Origin: Apoda limacodes
Taxonomy: Eukaryota; Arthropoda; Insecta; Lepidoptera; Limacodidae
Assembly (NCBI GenBank): GCA_946406115.1
Contig: OX291558.1
Coordinates: forward strand, 15,926,205-15,990,204
Direction: 5' to 3'
DNA length: 64,000 nucleotides
Made by a program: the position numbers and the translations under genes
Shown: positions 1-10,348 of the stretch, in pieces
How the letters are laid out: every line of letters starts with the position of its first letter
Numbering within the stretch: the stretch's first letter is position 1
Notes under the pieces: generated by a model
What the model saw: the letters and a program-made list of their open reading frames with translations, nothing else
Database searches by the model: none
What the model was told of the DNA's origin: nothing

Positions 1-938
1 CCTATAAAGCTGTCTTTTTGATGCTAGGCCTTATCTATTGTAGAAAGTGCATTCGAATGAAAAAAAACATTAATAGAGTACCTACAATAGATTAAAATTA
101 TGCTCCTAGTTTCACTTAGAACCGCCCGTCACCCGCTCTAGAACTCAGACGCTCCCACAATCGCTGCGGTACCTAAAGTATAGCCAACAATAACTCTTGG
201 ACAATCTGAGCCACTGTGCTTGAGTAAATTAACATAGTAACATCCTGAGGAAATAGAAAATAGGGAAAACTAAGGTAAATATTAGCTTAGAAAGAAATTT
301 GCGTCAATAATCACGTACATAAGTGACTGATTTATTAGTCATAGCTATATGTAGAATTTTGTTATCCTATTCTTGAAAATATATCGTAGTTCGAACTTTC
401 TTAAATCCTTAAAAATAGTGATAATGTAATGTGTACAAACTTTGTTATTACTATGTATTAATATGTACTAAATGATATTATTCGATGTAATACTTGCATC
501 TCAAAAATACCAAGAAGTCATTTGCAAATATGAGTAATCAAATCAAACATGTAAACATCGTCAGTCGCTAAAATTACTGAAATCCAACGTTCTCAGAATA
601 CAGGAGACTGCGTGGGTAATATAATCTAAGGTCAAAAACAATGTGCATGTCGTGTGTTTTTACCTAGTTATGCCAAAAATAACACGGTAAAAATAAAATA
701 TTGACTGACAGAGTTTCAGCGAAACGTAGCAGCAATAATGAACATGCTATGTATACACTGCGCCGGCGCATGTCTGGAGCTGACGAGGGTTCTATTTCGG
801 GAGGATCCTGCCATACCGCGCACTCGTGCCGCTCCACCAGTCGACAGTTCTTTGTCTTACTATAGATCGGTCGTTACCTTTGATAAACACACATACATGC
901 GCGATTGAAATCGGGACTTGTTTATAAAGTATCCCAAA
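1..938 (+). promoter_or_regulatory. 5' flank and probable promoter of the coiled-coil gene
   Basis: No coding frame is supported here. The last 200 bases before the start codon (about 740-938) are richer in CpG than the surroundings (gcgccggcgc at about 760), as is common near insect promoters. A TATAAA-like string at about 922 lies only about 15 bases before the ATG, so it is too close to be the TATA box for this start. The transcription start cannot be fixed from sequence alone. The role is inferred from position. Confidence 0.4.
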
Positions 939-1553
939 ATGGGAAATGTATTCAGTATTGCTTCAACCACAGTACGTACCACTGAAAACGTTATGGAATG
1001 TGAAAGTGAAACAATAAGCGACACCAGTGTTTCTCGCTCGGATACGGAAAATGGTGAAGATATTGCACAAGACCGTGAAACGCGAGCCAAAGCTAAGGAA
1101 GTAGAAATGGATGAATTTAGAAAACAGTTAAGTTTAAAACGCGAGCAAAGAAAACTTATTTTAGCTCGTCACAGAAGCGAAAAAAAAGAACTAGAAGATA
1201 AATTAAACACTGAGAGAAAGTTGAAACTTGAACTAAGTGAAAGCAATAGATTACTTCGTGAGTTGTTAATTAAAAATAAAATTGATATACCTGAGAACCT
1301 GATATCCCATAAAGAACCTGATATTTTAAACGTTATATCATCTATGAGAGAAGAGTTTGACAAACTAAAATCCAATAACAATAAACTGAGAAAAGAATTA
1401 GCCGAATGCAGTTCTAGCCTTCAAGCTGCAAATTCTGAAATTGCTGATTTAAGTGTTCAAAATTCAGAGTCAATGAAACAAATTATCGCCCTTAAAGAAG
1501 TTGTAACAATTAGCAAAACTATGATAAATCTTCGGGATCAACAACTTACAGAG
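939..1553 (+). CDS. Exon 1 of the coiled-coil gene (residues 1-205)
   Basis: It opens with the candidate lipidation signal, then an acidic Ser/Thr-rich stretch (to about residue 50), then a highly charged helix. The donor is gag|gtaagaa, phase 0. The frame stays open for about 120 bases into the intron, but the joined exons make the spliced reading far more likely. Confidence 0.85.
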
Positions 1554-2371
1554 GTAAGAATTCTAACAGGCAACCAGCCTTGCTTCCTTGAAAATATGAA
1601 TTGTTTAATTCTTTTAGAAACTATTCCATGTACCTATCATGTTCTTTTTAGCGCATATATTTAAGATACAAAAAATCACAAAATGAGTGAATGAAAAATT
1701 TAAAATCTCACTTCAGTTGCTGCTATATCACCGTTGGTTCTCTATCGTCTGCTACTAAGCTACTTAGAACCTATTATTTTATAAAAATATTTCTAAATTA
1801 TATTTTATCAACATGACTAGTATTTAATGGACATGTTCTTATTTATTTAATTTATAAATTTTATATCATCTCTGAGGATCTGAGGGGTGTACAAATAGCA
1901 CCTTAGCTCTGGTTAAAGGAAAAACGATCATAATTTTTTCACGAAATCTAATTTAAAAATACAATAGTTACTTTGTTCAGAACAGGACATAAGTCTTTAA
2001 TTAGTAAAACAAAAACAAGATTTTCTGCCTAAAATTATATAAAGCTGACTTAATAGAATTTAGTCACTAATAATTCAAGTTACATTAAAGATTTAAGTTA
2101 ATAGCTTCTAAGAAAGTAATTATCCACGTGCTTGACCCGGTCAAGGGCTTAGGGATAGCCCCGTGATTGGTCCAAGTCATCGTGTCACGCGTGACGCATT
2201 TTCCAACGAAGACTGCTGTTCTTGTTGGCACTGAACATTGTCAGTTAGCCAACAATGAAACAGTACCTACTGTAATATGACAATAAAACACATTGTACTT
2301 AATTACAAAATTATAAACACGAAATGAAAGCTAACAGGCTTTATCCTATGCTTAAAACAGGCACTTCTTGT

Positions 2372-2407
<36 letters not shown>

Positions 2408-5400
2408 CGGAAACGGCTCTTACGATTTGGATGAAATTTTGTATTTAGATAATGTTGCACTTTCCAAGTTAATCTAGTTGGATAGAAACTAGATAAAAGT
2501 CATCCTTAATACAAAAAAGAATGAAGCTACATAATAGTCTAGATCTTTATAATCTTTATACAGGATGGAAAAGAGAGGCCGTGGTTGGAGGGAAAGATAA
2601 ATATTAATGATAGAAAATTTTATTAGAAGAAAATATATCTTTATTTATTTCTTAAAATAAGTAAAACTGCATTAAAAGATTGAATTTAAATACACTACCC
2701 GTTTAGGTTAGGAATCGAATAGAATTGTTTGTAAGAGTAATTCTTCAAGAGATCATTTCTTCTAAATAATTAGTATCTTAAATAATGATAAAATAAAAAA
2801 AAATTAAAAAAAAAATAACAATTTGATTAATGTATTGTAGTGTTATAAATTATCTGAGAACTAACTTAACACAGTACAGGATAATAGCTAATAAGTATTT
2901 ATTTATCTTTCTTGGGCTTTTTATAATTCTAAAATATTATTGTATTTAAAATATATGTGAGTGTACTCAGTACAGTACCTATATATATATTTTTTTCTCA
3001 AACATGCTACGTTATGCGACCTTTTTTAAACCCGAACATTGATAACTGAAGAGCTAACTCATCAAGTGTTATTTAAATTTCGGACTGGCACAACAAAAGA
3101 AATGCACCATTAAATTAATTTCAAAAAGTACAAAAAAGAAATCGACATTTGAACGCGGCAAATTGGGGGCAAAATTACCTAAACTATTTTTACTATTGTC
3201 AATGCACTTGTCAGTATAATTAGTCTTTTAATTCAATATTTGAGAAAAGCACTATACAAGCCTTGGCCACATCTGAGCCTTACCAGATCGCCCGGTTATG
3301 CTGCGTTTGCGAGCCGCAGCAGTAATGCTTTAAAAACTGACTAAATACAACAATCAATAACATTATTTCAGTTAAAGGACAAGTTGCACGAGATAGAACA
3401 GTCACTAGCTGATAGAGAAGCCGACATGTTGTCAAATGATCTAAGGCAGGAATATCAAAGGCAGCTACAGAATATTCGGACCTTACGCGGTCTATACGAG
3501 GATCGGGCGAGACTTTCAGAAGTTTCCCGACAAAACTTGGTCAGGGAACTTGAAGAACAAAAGGCTTTCTATGAAATTAAAGTTAATAAGTAAGTAATTA
3601 AGCATGTAATACTTACGAAAAACATTTGTTATTTATGTTATTGCAGAGAACATTAGTTTTCTTTTTTGAGGATAAGCAGAAGGGTGCACCACAGGAATAA
3701 TCCCATTTGGTTAGGATTCAATCAGGAAAACCAGGGTTTTAATGATCAGCTAAAAAAAAGTTTAGTAGTAGTTTAGGTTAACAATCCAATAAATAAATTG
3801 AATACCATTACCAAATTTTACATTATATATTTAAAGTTGATTAAAAAAAACATATAGGTAATGTTCTGTCTGCTTCAGCTTCTAGCTTATTTCTGACTTT
3901 TAAATGGATTTCTGAAGCCATAACATTACGTGTTTAAAGCATTTAGTCAGCCATTTTACGCATTTTAAAAATAATTACAGATGCAAAGAATTAACGACTC
4001 AAGTTGAAGAACTAGAAGCTAAAGTGAGTGCGTTAGAAGAAACGTTAGAAAGCAAAAACTACCAAGTAACAACATTACAAGATGAAACTCAAAGCTTGAA
4101 CGCTGAAATGTCAGCTGTCAATAAGGTATCATTATTGCACATCTATTTATAGTGATAAAGATAATCTTTGAAGCTATCGAACCTATGCAAAGAAATATTT
4201 CATAAAAAGAAGGCTACACTATCCCTTGTAACTTTTTGAATTATTTAGTTCAAAATTTCATTATTTGTAAATGTAGTCTGATGAAGAAATTAATTATTTC
4301 TTTACGTTACAACGAAGCAACAGAGACAGGAATAAATAGATAAAGATCCGAAATAGATAAAAAAAAATTATTACATCTATTTAAAAAGAGCTGGTTGGTT
4401 CCTCGTGAACAGGGATTACAGTTGGACTTAGAATTCCTAGGGGCGCAAAGTGTTTCCATTTGGATTGCGGATTATAGAGATCGATCAAGAACATTGTATA
4501 ATAAAACCAAATAAGAAAAGTTTGTGAAAAGTAAAAACCGCATGAAATGTACTCCGCCTTTGTAATTGTTTACTTAAATTCGTATTTATGATCTTACTTT
4601 TATAAAAAATAGTAAAATAAATAAATGTAATATTCTTAATTATAAGTTAGACTTATGTCTTTTCTCATAGAGGGTGATAAAAGATAAGTGTAACGCTCGG
4701 TCGCAAAATTATTTTACCTCGTGCGCCGTCCTTTAAATCCTTCGCTACACTCCGGGTTCTACTCTAAACTTCGCTCCATTCTCGATCCAATATATCATCA
4801 TCATACTATAATATTTAATCATTGGTGCACTACTTACTTTGTAACGTCACCTGCATTTTACTTCATATTCAGTACAGGGATAAGCTGACCGAAAGTTTTC
4901 ATTACAACAGTTTCTTCCACGTGTCACATTTATTTAATCATGGAAAAACTATTCATAATTATTCAAAAATGTACAAAAGGTTGTCCATATTTTCTTCATC
5001 GTTTTGTAATTGACACTTTATACTTATTTCTTGAGCTATCGATTACTTTAGTACCTTCTATGTAATTCCTTGTTTAGATCTTATGATTTACAGAAACTCT
5101 GAGCACAGCTTTTTTCATAGCTCGTTCAGCAGGTTTGATCCATCGATCGATATGAACGATGGTTTCACCTTGTGCTTGGGATCCGTAAGTCATTACTGGT
5201 AACATTAATAGAATTACATTGATAGAAATGTTCAGGGTCAGTAAAATAAAGCGCTATCACTACGAACATTTTTCAGAAAAAGAACAACAGAGGTTTTATT
5301 GGTAATGTAATTATTACTAACCATTTATACTAACAACTAACATTAAATCCACCACGAGAAAGTTGTGGTGTGCCATCTCAATTTAGTCGACCAATTAAGC

Positions 5401-8202
5401 TGATTTTTTGCACAGAGATAGTTGAAGACACGGAGGACATAGGATACTTTTTATTCGGAAAAAATTGAAAAGTTCTCCCAGGTATAACTTTATCAGAATT
5501 TCACCTGGGCAAACGATAGCTACAGCTATATCTTCTATAGCAAACTTTCTTTATGTAATCAGGGAGTTGCCGTAGATATCTAACGCTGACAACAAAATTT
5601 AGCGCGGGCGGAGCTGTGAATAAAATTAAGTTTCATCAGAAATTTTCTCATATTTCTCTGTTAACAATATTATTAAACTGTTCTTTTAGCTTTTCTCGCA
5701 AGTTCTTCTGGGATATAAAAACAAACAAGATTTAGACAAACTCGTAGCTCGTCTTGAAGAAAACCATGGTATTTTAACACATATGGCGGAAAAAGAGAGT
5801 GATACAGAAGCATCGTCAGCGCTACCCAAACTTCTGTTGGAGCTAGTTAATCAGGTTGATGAAGTTAATAACACAGAGCACGCAGATAAAAAGTTACTCA
5901 ATAATATCCAAACATTGGAAAAGGATGACGTACCTCCAAACGAATCAGGTATGTAATATTTATTACCTGCTATTAAGAGGTTTTCCAGAAGCAATATACA
6001 AAATTGAGCAAACAATACTTTTATGTATTCATTACTTTTAAATAATTGTAGTTTAATGTTCAAAGAAAAATAATTTTTCTTTTTTTAGTTACAGAATCAC
6101 ATAATTCACTTAGCACAACTGCTGAACAAATTGTAGAGAATCTTCCCAAAGTCTGGCGAGTTCTCATGGAATTATTGAGCCATCAAACAGTCACTGAGGA
6201 TAGTTCCGACAAAGTTACAACGTGTTACAAGTCAGTTGACACGAAGTCAGGACCAGTATTAGTACCCAGTGTCAGTCAGACATATATACGATTAAAGGTA
6301 ACTTGATCTTAATGGTTAAATTAAAAATAGCTAACAGTGACTAATATTTTAACAAGGTGAATTTTATGAACTCTGGCACAAGGCCATTTTTAAGTCGGTA
6401 AAAAGAAATCGACATACTATAATTTATATATAACATTCGACTAAACATAATATTTGATCACAAACGTATAAATAAGTTTACATCACATTGTTAATTAGTA
6501 TAAAAACTAGATTTCTTTCGCTAATTTTTATTATTTTTAGGATTTGATTGTTGAAAAGCTGGCATTAATCAAAGAAGTAAATCGTATGAAACAACTAAAT
6601 GGGCATTTAGAGACTAGATTAGAAGAACAAGAAAGGAGACTAAGTCTTGTGTCTACTGAATTAAGCAAAACCTGGCACGTTGTCGGAAGACTACGTAGAC
6701 ACCATCACCAATTACATACTCATGAAAAGATATTGAAGTACGAATTACAACAGAAACGAAAATTGTTAAATGAGCTAAAAGAAGAATTAGAATATTGTAG
6801 AGAGAAATGGGAGCAAGCGCGTCAGAAGAATTCCCAGTCTGAAAAAGACTGGCGGAAGTTAAGAGCAGAATTTTCAAGTAGAAAAACAAAGATAAATACT
6901 ACCATAAATAATTCAGCAGAGAGTGGTTATAGTGATGAAAGACCATCAGATGACTCATCTGAATCAAATGATGAAAGTGAATATGTCACTGAATCATTAG
7001 TCAAGTGCAAAAAGAAAAACCAGAAGTCTTTTGATACAATACCGGACTCAAGTACAGATTTCAACCCTATTGCTGAACGTGAAGATCCTGCCAGTGACTT
7101 ACTTGATGTAGCTGATCTTTCTCTTGACACACAAGATGGCTTTGAAAATATAGATTCTGCTGTGTCCAATCCTAGTCATAGCGAAAATTTTGTTAAAGAT
7201 GAAAAACTTAGTGATGAAACTGAAGATGACATGGCAGACTTAAACTATAACACTGACCCTGAAAGCTCATTTGTAACAAAAGATTTTCATAACAAAAATG
7301 AAATTAGTACAGAATTTGTAGCGAAAACTCTAAATGAGCAAGATAATGAAGTCGCAGCCAATCAAACCACTACTTCTAGTTTAGGAGTGCATAAAATTTC
7401 AACAATCAATGCAGAGACAACAACAATTACAGAAAATAGAGATCATTTAAATGAAAAACTATCACAAAATGAAGACATAAAACATAACGATGACAAATTG
7501 ATCAGTAACAGAGAAGTCACTGGTTTTACCAACAATTTTGAAGTCCCAGGTATTCAAGCGGATCCTAAAACAATTTTGGAAAGTATTAAAAAGCAAAATG
7601 AAAGGTTAGCTAAAAAAGACGAAAGACTGAGTACGCTTGAACAAGGATGCAAGGAAGTTATTAAAAATATGTCAGCCACACTTATAGTAGGAGATTGTAT
7701 CATTGAGAAAATTTTATCAATACATAATAAAGGAAATAGACAAGAGAGTAGAGCTGGATCAAGTCAAAGTGAATCTTCAGCCAATATTCAGTCAGGTTCA
7801 GCATTACACAACGATGTTGATGATGAATCGTCAACAGATACTGAAAATGTAAGCCAGGCCACGGATGAAATCGATAGAATTGGTGCATTAAATTCACTAG
7901 CCAGCTGTTTTGCAGAAAATAATGTGTCGGAGCCATCTACATCTGCCGAAACTGAGCATGAAGCAAGACTTGCTGCGCGGGAACTTAGATTAACAAACCT
8001 AGAAGAACAAACAAAGTCATTGGTTAAAAAAGTAAACAAAACAACGTCAAAATGTGTAAAAATTAATTACAAATTAGAAGAACTCCACAACATATACGGT
8101 TCTGAAAGTTCTCGAGCAGGGACACCTTCAGAAGATACTGTTGACAAATCACAGAGCAATGATGACGATAGAGATGAGGAAAACAGTGATAAAGACATTT
8201 AG
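939..8202 (+). CDS. Six-exon gene for a 1,035-residue coiled-coil protein with a myristoylation-type N-terminus
   Basis: Exons 939-1553, 3372-3589, 3981-4125, 5690-5948, 6089-6297 and 6541-8202 join with matching phases (0, 2, 0, 1, 0) into 3,108 bases ending at TAG 8200-8202. The start is the ATG at 939 (context cccaaaATGg). It gives MGNVFS, which fits the MGxxxS N-myristoylation pattern. Long heptad-rich helices fill residues of about 50-330 and 483-600. A conserved-looking block, WHVVGRLRRHHHQLH, begins at W527. Residues of about 600-820 are acidic, Ser-rich and probably disordered. Two related 22-residue motifs of the form RLAxxxxRLxxLExxxKxxxK occupy 836-857 and 957-978. No enzyme motif or membrane span is visible. 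A cytoplasmic, membrane-tethered scaffold is my inference. I do not recognise the family. Confidence 0.85.
1554..3371. other. Intron 1 of the coiled-coil gene
   Basis: AT-rich and non-coding apart from repeats. A GC-richer patch at about 2128-2215 holds an E-box (cacgtg) and two palindromes (cttgacccggtcaag and gtcacgcgtgac). It may be an old repeat fragment or an intronic regulatory patch; sequence alone does not decide. Confidence 0.5.
2374..2402. repeat. (TA)n microsatellite in intron 1
   Basis: An uninterrupted TA run of about 29 bases. It is followed at 2403-2450 by a short retrotransposon-tail fragment (ggctcttacgatttggatga), whose opposite-strand relative is at about 24670-24725. Confidence 0.9.
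3372..3589 (+). CDS. Exon 2 of the coiled-coil gene
   Basis: The acceptor is atttcag|ttaaag. The donor is aataa|gtaagt, leaving two bases that pair with the single base opening exon 3. The content is pure heptad helix (L-K-D-K-L-H-E-I-E-Q, then RTLRGLYEDRARLSE). The only in-frame stop comes two bases after the donor, as expected for intron sequence. Confidence 0.85.
3981..4125 (+). CDS. Exon 3 of the coiled-coil gene
   Basis: The acceptor is aattacag|atgc and the donor is aataag|gtatca. It carries 48 whole codons, continuing the coil with regular hydrophobic spacing (VEELEAKVSALEETLES). It is too short to stand out as an open frame and was found by extending exon 2 across the intron. Confidence 0.82.
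5690..5948 (+). CDS. Exon 4 of the coiled-coil gene
   Basis: The acceptor is ttcttttag|ctt and the donor is tcag|gtatgt (one base left over). It encodes LLGYKNKQDLDKLVARLEE, the end of the first long coil, followed by a Leu-rich helix (LPKLLLELVNQV) and a polar linker. The GYKNKQDLDKLVARLEENHG stretch looks like a likely family signature and would make a good search query. Confidence 0.82.
6089..6297 (+). CDS. Exon 5 of the coiled-coil gene
   Basis: The acceptor is tttttttag|tta and the donor is taaag|gtaact, phase 0. It encodes a less charged segment containing VENLPKVWRVLMELLSHQTV, probably a short amphipathic helix, and a Ser/Thr/Val-rich linker between the two coiled-coil halves. Confidence 0.82.
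6541..8202 (+). CDS. Exon 6 (terminal) of the coiled-coil gene
   Basis: The acceptor is atttttag|gat. It encodes 553 residues and the stop. In order: a basic coil with the HHHQLHTHEK block; an acidic low-complexity domain; the first RLxxLE repeat; a Ser/Asp-rich linker; the second RLxxLE repeat, ending in LEELHNIYG; and an acidic tail (DDDRDEENSDKDI). The single long open exon shows no frame damage. Confidence 0.88.
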   Translation, partial: DLIVEKLALIKEVNRMKQLNGHLETRLEEQERRLSLVSTELSKTWHVVGRLRRHHHQLHTHEKILKYELQQKRKLLNELKEELEYCREKWEQARQKNSQSEKDWRKLRAEFSSRKTKINTTINNSAESGYSDERPSDDSSESNDESEYVTESLVKCKKKNQKSFDTIPDSSTDFNPIAEREDPASDLLDVADLSLDTQDGFENIDSAVSNPSHSENFVKDEKLSDETEDDMADLNYNTDPESSFVTKDFHNKNEISTEFVAKTLNEQDNEVAANQTTTSSLGVHKISTINAETTTITENRDHLNEKLSQNEDIKHNDDKLISNREVTGFTNNFEVPGIQADPKTILESIKKQNERLAKKDERLSTLEQGCKEVIKNMSATLIVGDCIIEKILSIHNKGNRQESRAGSSQSESSANIQSGSALHNDVDDESSTDTENVSQATDEIDRIGALNSLASCFAENNVSEPSTSAETEHEARLAARELRLTNLEEQTKSLVKKVNKTTSKCVKINYKLEELHNIYGSESSRAGTPSEDTVDKSQSNDDDRDEENSDKDI

Positions 8203-8384
8203 ATTGAGATGTATTTGAGATGTACTGATTGAAACTGAATAATACAACAAAATTTTAGCTATTGACATCTCATTCTAATGTAAAAATTAAAAGTAATTTA
8301 AAATGAATCAAGGTTTATAAATTCAAAACATATATAATCGTTTATTAATAAATTATAATTACAGGAAACAATTTGTATCGTTTA

Positions 8385-8411
8385 AATAAAACCTTTGTTT
8401 AGGACAATAAA
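8385..8411 (+). terminator. Polyadenylation signals of the coiled-coil gene
   Basis: AATAAA occurs at 8385-8390 and again at 8406-8411, about 180-210 bases after the stop codon, in AT-rich sequence. Either could define a short 3' UTR. Only position and motif support the call. Confidence 0.6.
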
Positions 8412-9061
8412 TGTTTATTTTTTAATTTGATTTAACGTTTAGGAAACACAAATTATTCAGGTACATTGTTCATTATTCATCACATTTTAGGTAATGCTGA
8501 TTTGCATAAAAAAATTGAAAGATCAGACCATTCCAAATTGCAATACTTATATAATTTTCGTTCCTACTTATAAACAAATTTATCAAAGAGAGCTAAAAAT
8601 TACATTCTATCAGTAAAATTATAATGTCACAATTACAACCTAGAATCACAAATCTTTCCGGCAACTTTCGGCCCACGACCAATTCGATAAAATAACAATA
8701 AAATTCATTTTTATTATTCACAATATCACTTGTTATTGCGAAAATTCAAGTTCTAAATCGCATCGTGAATATTTTATATAAATAATGAATCTATAAAAAT
8801 TTAAAATGGTTGTAATAAGAAACATAGGTGTAGTATATTAGTAATGAATTAAACAACATACATAATTAGAATGTAAGTCACTATGTGATTGTGAAAATTA
8901 ACATATATGATATAATTAACAATGTTTAATAAAATAAACAACAACGTACTGTAACATATTTTTTTACGACAGGATTGGTATAACAGACATATTTATTGTT
9001 AATATAAAAACTTCGGTTTCTATTTCTAAACACAAACTGATTATAAAAAATAACAAAAAAA

Positions 9062-9425
9062 ACAACCGGCTTCAAAAAGATGCACTTTGAAGAAGCCAGT
9101 TGTGTTTTTTTGTTAAAAGGTATTAATTTTTTTGTTAATGAGTAACGATTTGCTTTTTTTTTCTCGTACACTAAAAACGTCCATTCAGATATACATAAAA
9201 GGCGTGTTTCACCAGTTCAAAATTGACAATAATTTATTTTCTCCAAAATTTTAATTTTCAAATCCACTTCATTAATATGGGACCGCCTCAGGAGCATACT
9301 TTTTCAAATAAAAAAAGATTTTTTGAAATCGCTTCACAATTGACAGAGCAATCGGTGGACATATCAAAACACCGTAACAAAATAACCGTAAATCATAGAA
9401 CCTTCTCCTTTTTTGAAGTCGAAAA
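9062..9425 (-). mobile_element. MITE-like element, copy 1 of 4 (ends AACCGRCTTCAAAAA)
   Basis: One end is a hairpin (aaccggcttcaaaaagat, then gaagccagttgtg). The other ends cttttttgaagtcg. Related copies lie at 13191-13512, 26776-27302 and 53086-53472. Shared ends and internal landmarks (tacactaaaaacgtc, a gaccgcctcagg-type block) identify the family. It lies between the convergent genes. Confidence 0.7.
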
Positions 9426-10038
9426 AAAAAAAACTAAAAGTTTAACGAATAAACGAATAATGAGAGGTTTTTGAAATATTGAAAACGTCTTTTTAAAGCA
9501 AATTGTCCATTTTCCGTTAGGTTCGCCATAGGAAAATCAATCAAAATAATAAAATCTGCTCCACTTACATGCTTGCTTAACTTGGACATATACCTACTAC
9601 CGTTTTGCGGCTTAACTTTAGGACTAAGTATCAACTAAATCAAATTAAGTCAATCCTGTTGATAAGTACAGCATATTCGATTCGAAAGCTTTATGTCATG
9701 CATTACTTATTTGTGCCTTAGGTATATGAATGAGCTAATTCATTGTTTTGTTGTCTGTGTTGTCCTCCTGAAACTTCTTGACTTTAGAAAATTAAAGCGT
9801 ACCTATAGGCATTTCAATTGTTAGTTATAAATCTCAGTAAATTTATATAAGCTATTTAAAAAATACTTACTATACTTATGTACTTTATGACAGTAGTAAT
9901 GTAAAATTATATGAAGCAGTATCTTAGCAAAATTTTCTGATTTGTAGACTCGGCATTTTCCCCTTTGATTCATAGGTAATATAATATTCTTAAATAATGT
10001 TGTCTTAAAACTATTTCGCACCAGGATGCAGTATCTTG

Positions 10039-10238
10039 CTACTTAGTTTCAGCCCTCTCGAAGGTTCTGTTATCAAAGCCGTCTTTCTTAGAGTCATAAG
10101 AGCTCAGACTGTCTTCTAATACTGCAATCGCCACTCGAGGGACGGTTGCAGGATCTTTACCCGGAGGTACACTGTAAAGACGGCACGCCCAGATTGACAG
10201 CAGAAGCATCTCTAGCAGCATGACACTATTCTGTATCA
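10039..10238 (-). CDS. Ost-alpha: OST-alpha exon F: span 7 and C-terminal tail
   Basis: The acceptor is attttcag|tgatac. It encodes IQNSVMLLEMLLLSIWACRL, then YSVPPGK and a charged tail ending in ERAETK and TAG. No clear AATAAA was seen in the next 250 bases on -. Confidence 0.88.
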
Positions 10239-10313
10239 CTGAAAATTGGAAGAAACACATGTTAAATAACCGGCGTATACGTAATATATTTTTTCCTCTA
10301 AAGAAAACATTTG

Positions 10314-10348
<35 letters not shown>

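Noticed and set aside
121..135. accgcccgtcac, a string found near the 3' end of small-subunit rRNA genes
   Set aside because: The sequence on both sides does not continue as rRNA. A 12-base chance match is not enough.
2128..2215. Palindrome-rich patch in intron 1 considered as an enhancer
   Set aside because: An E-box and two short palindromes are not enough. It could equally be an old repeat.
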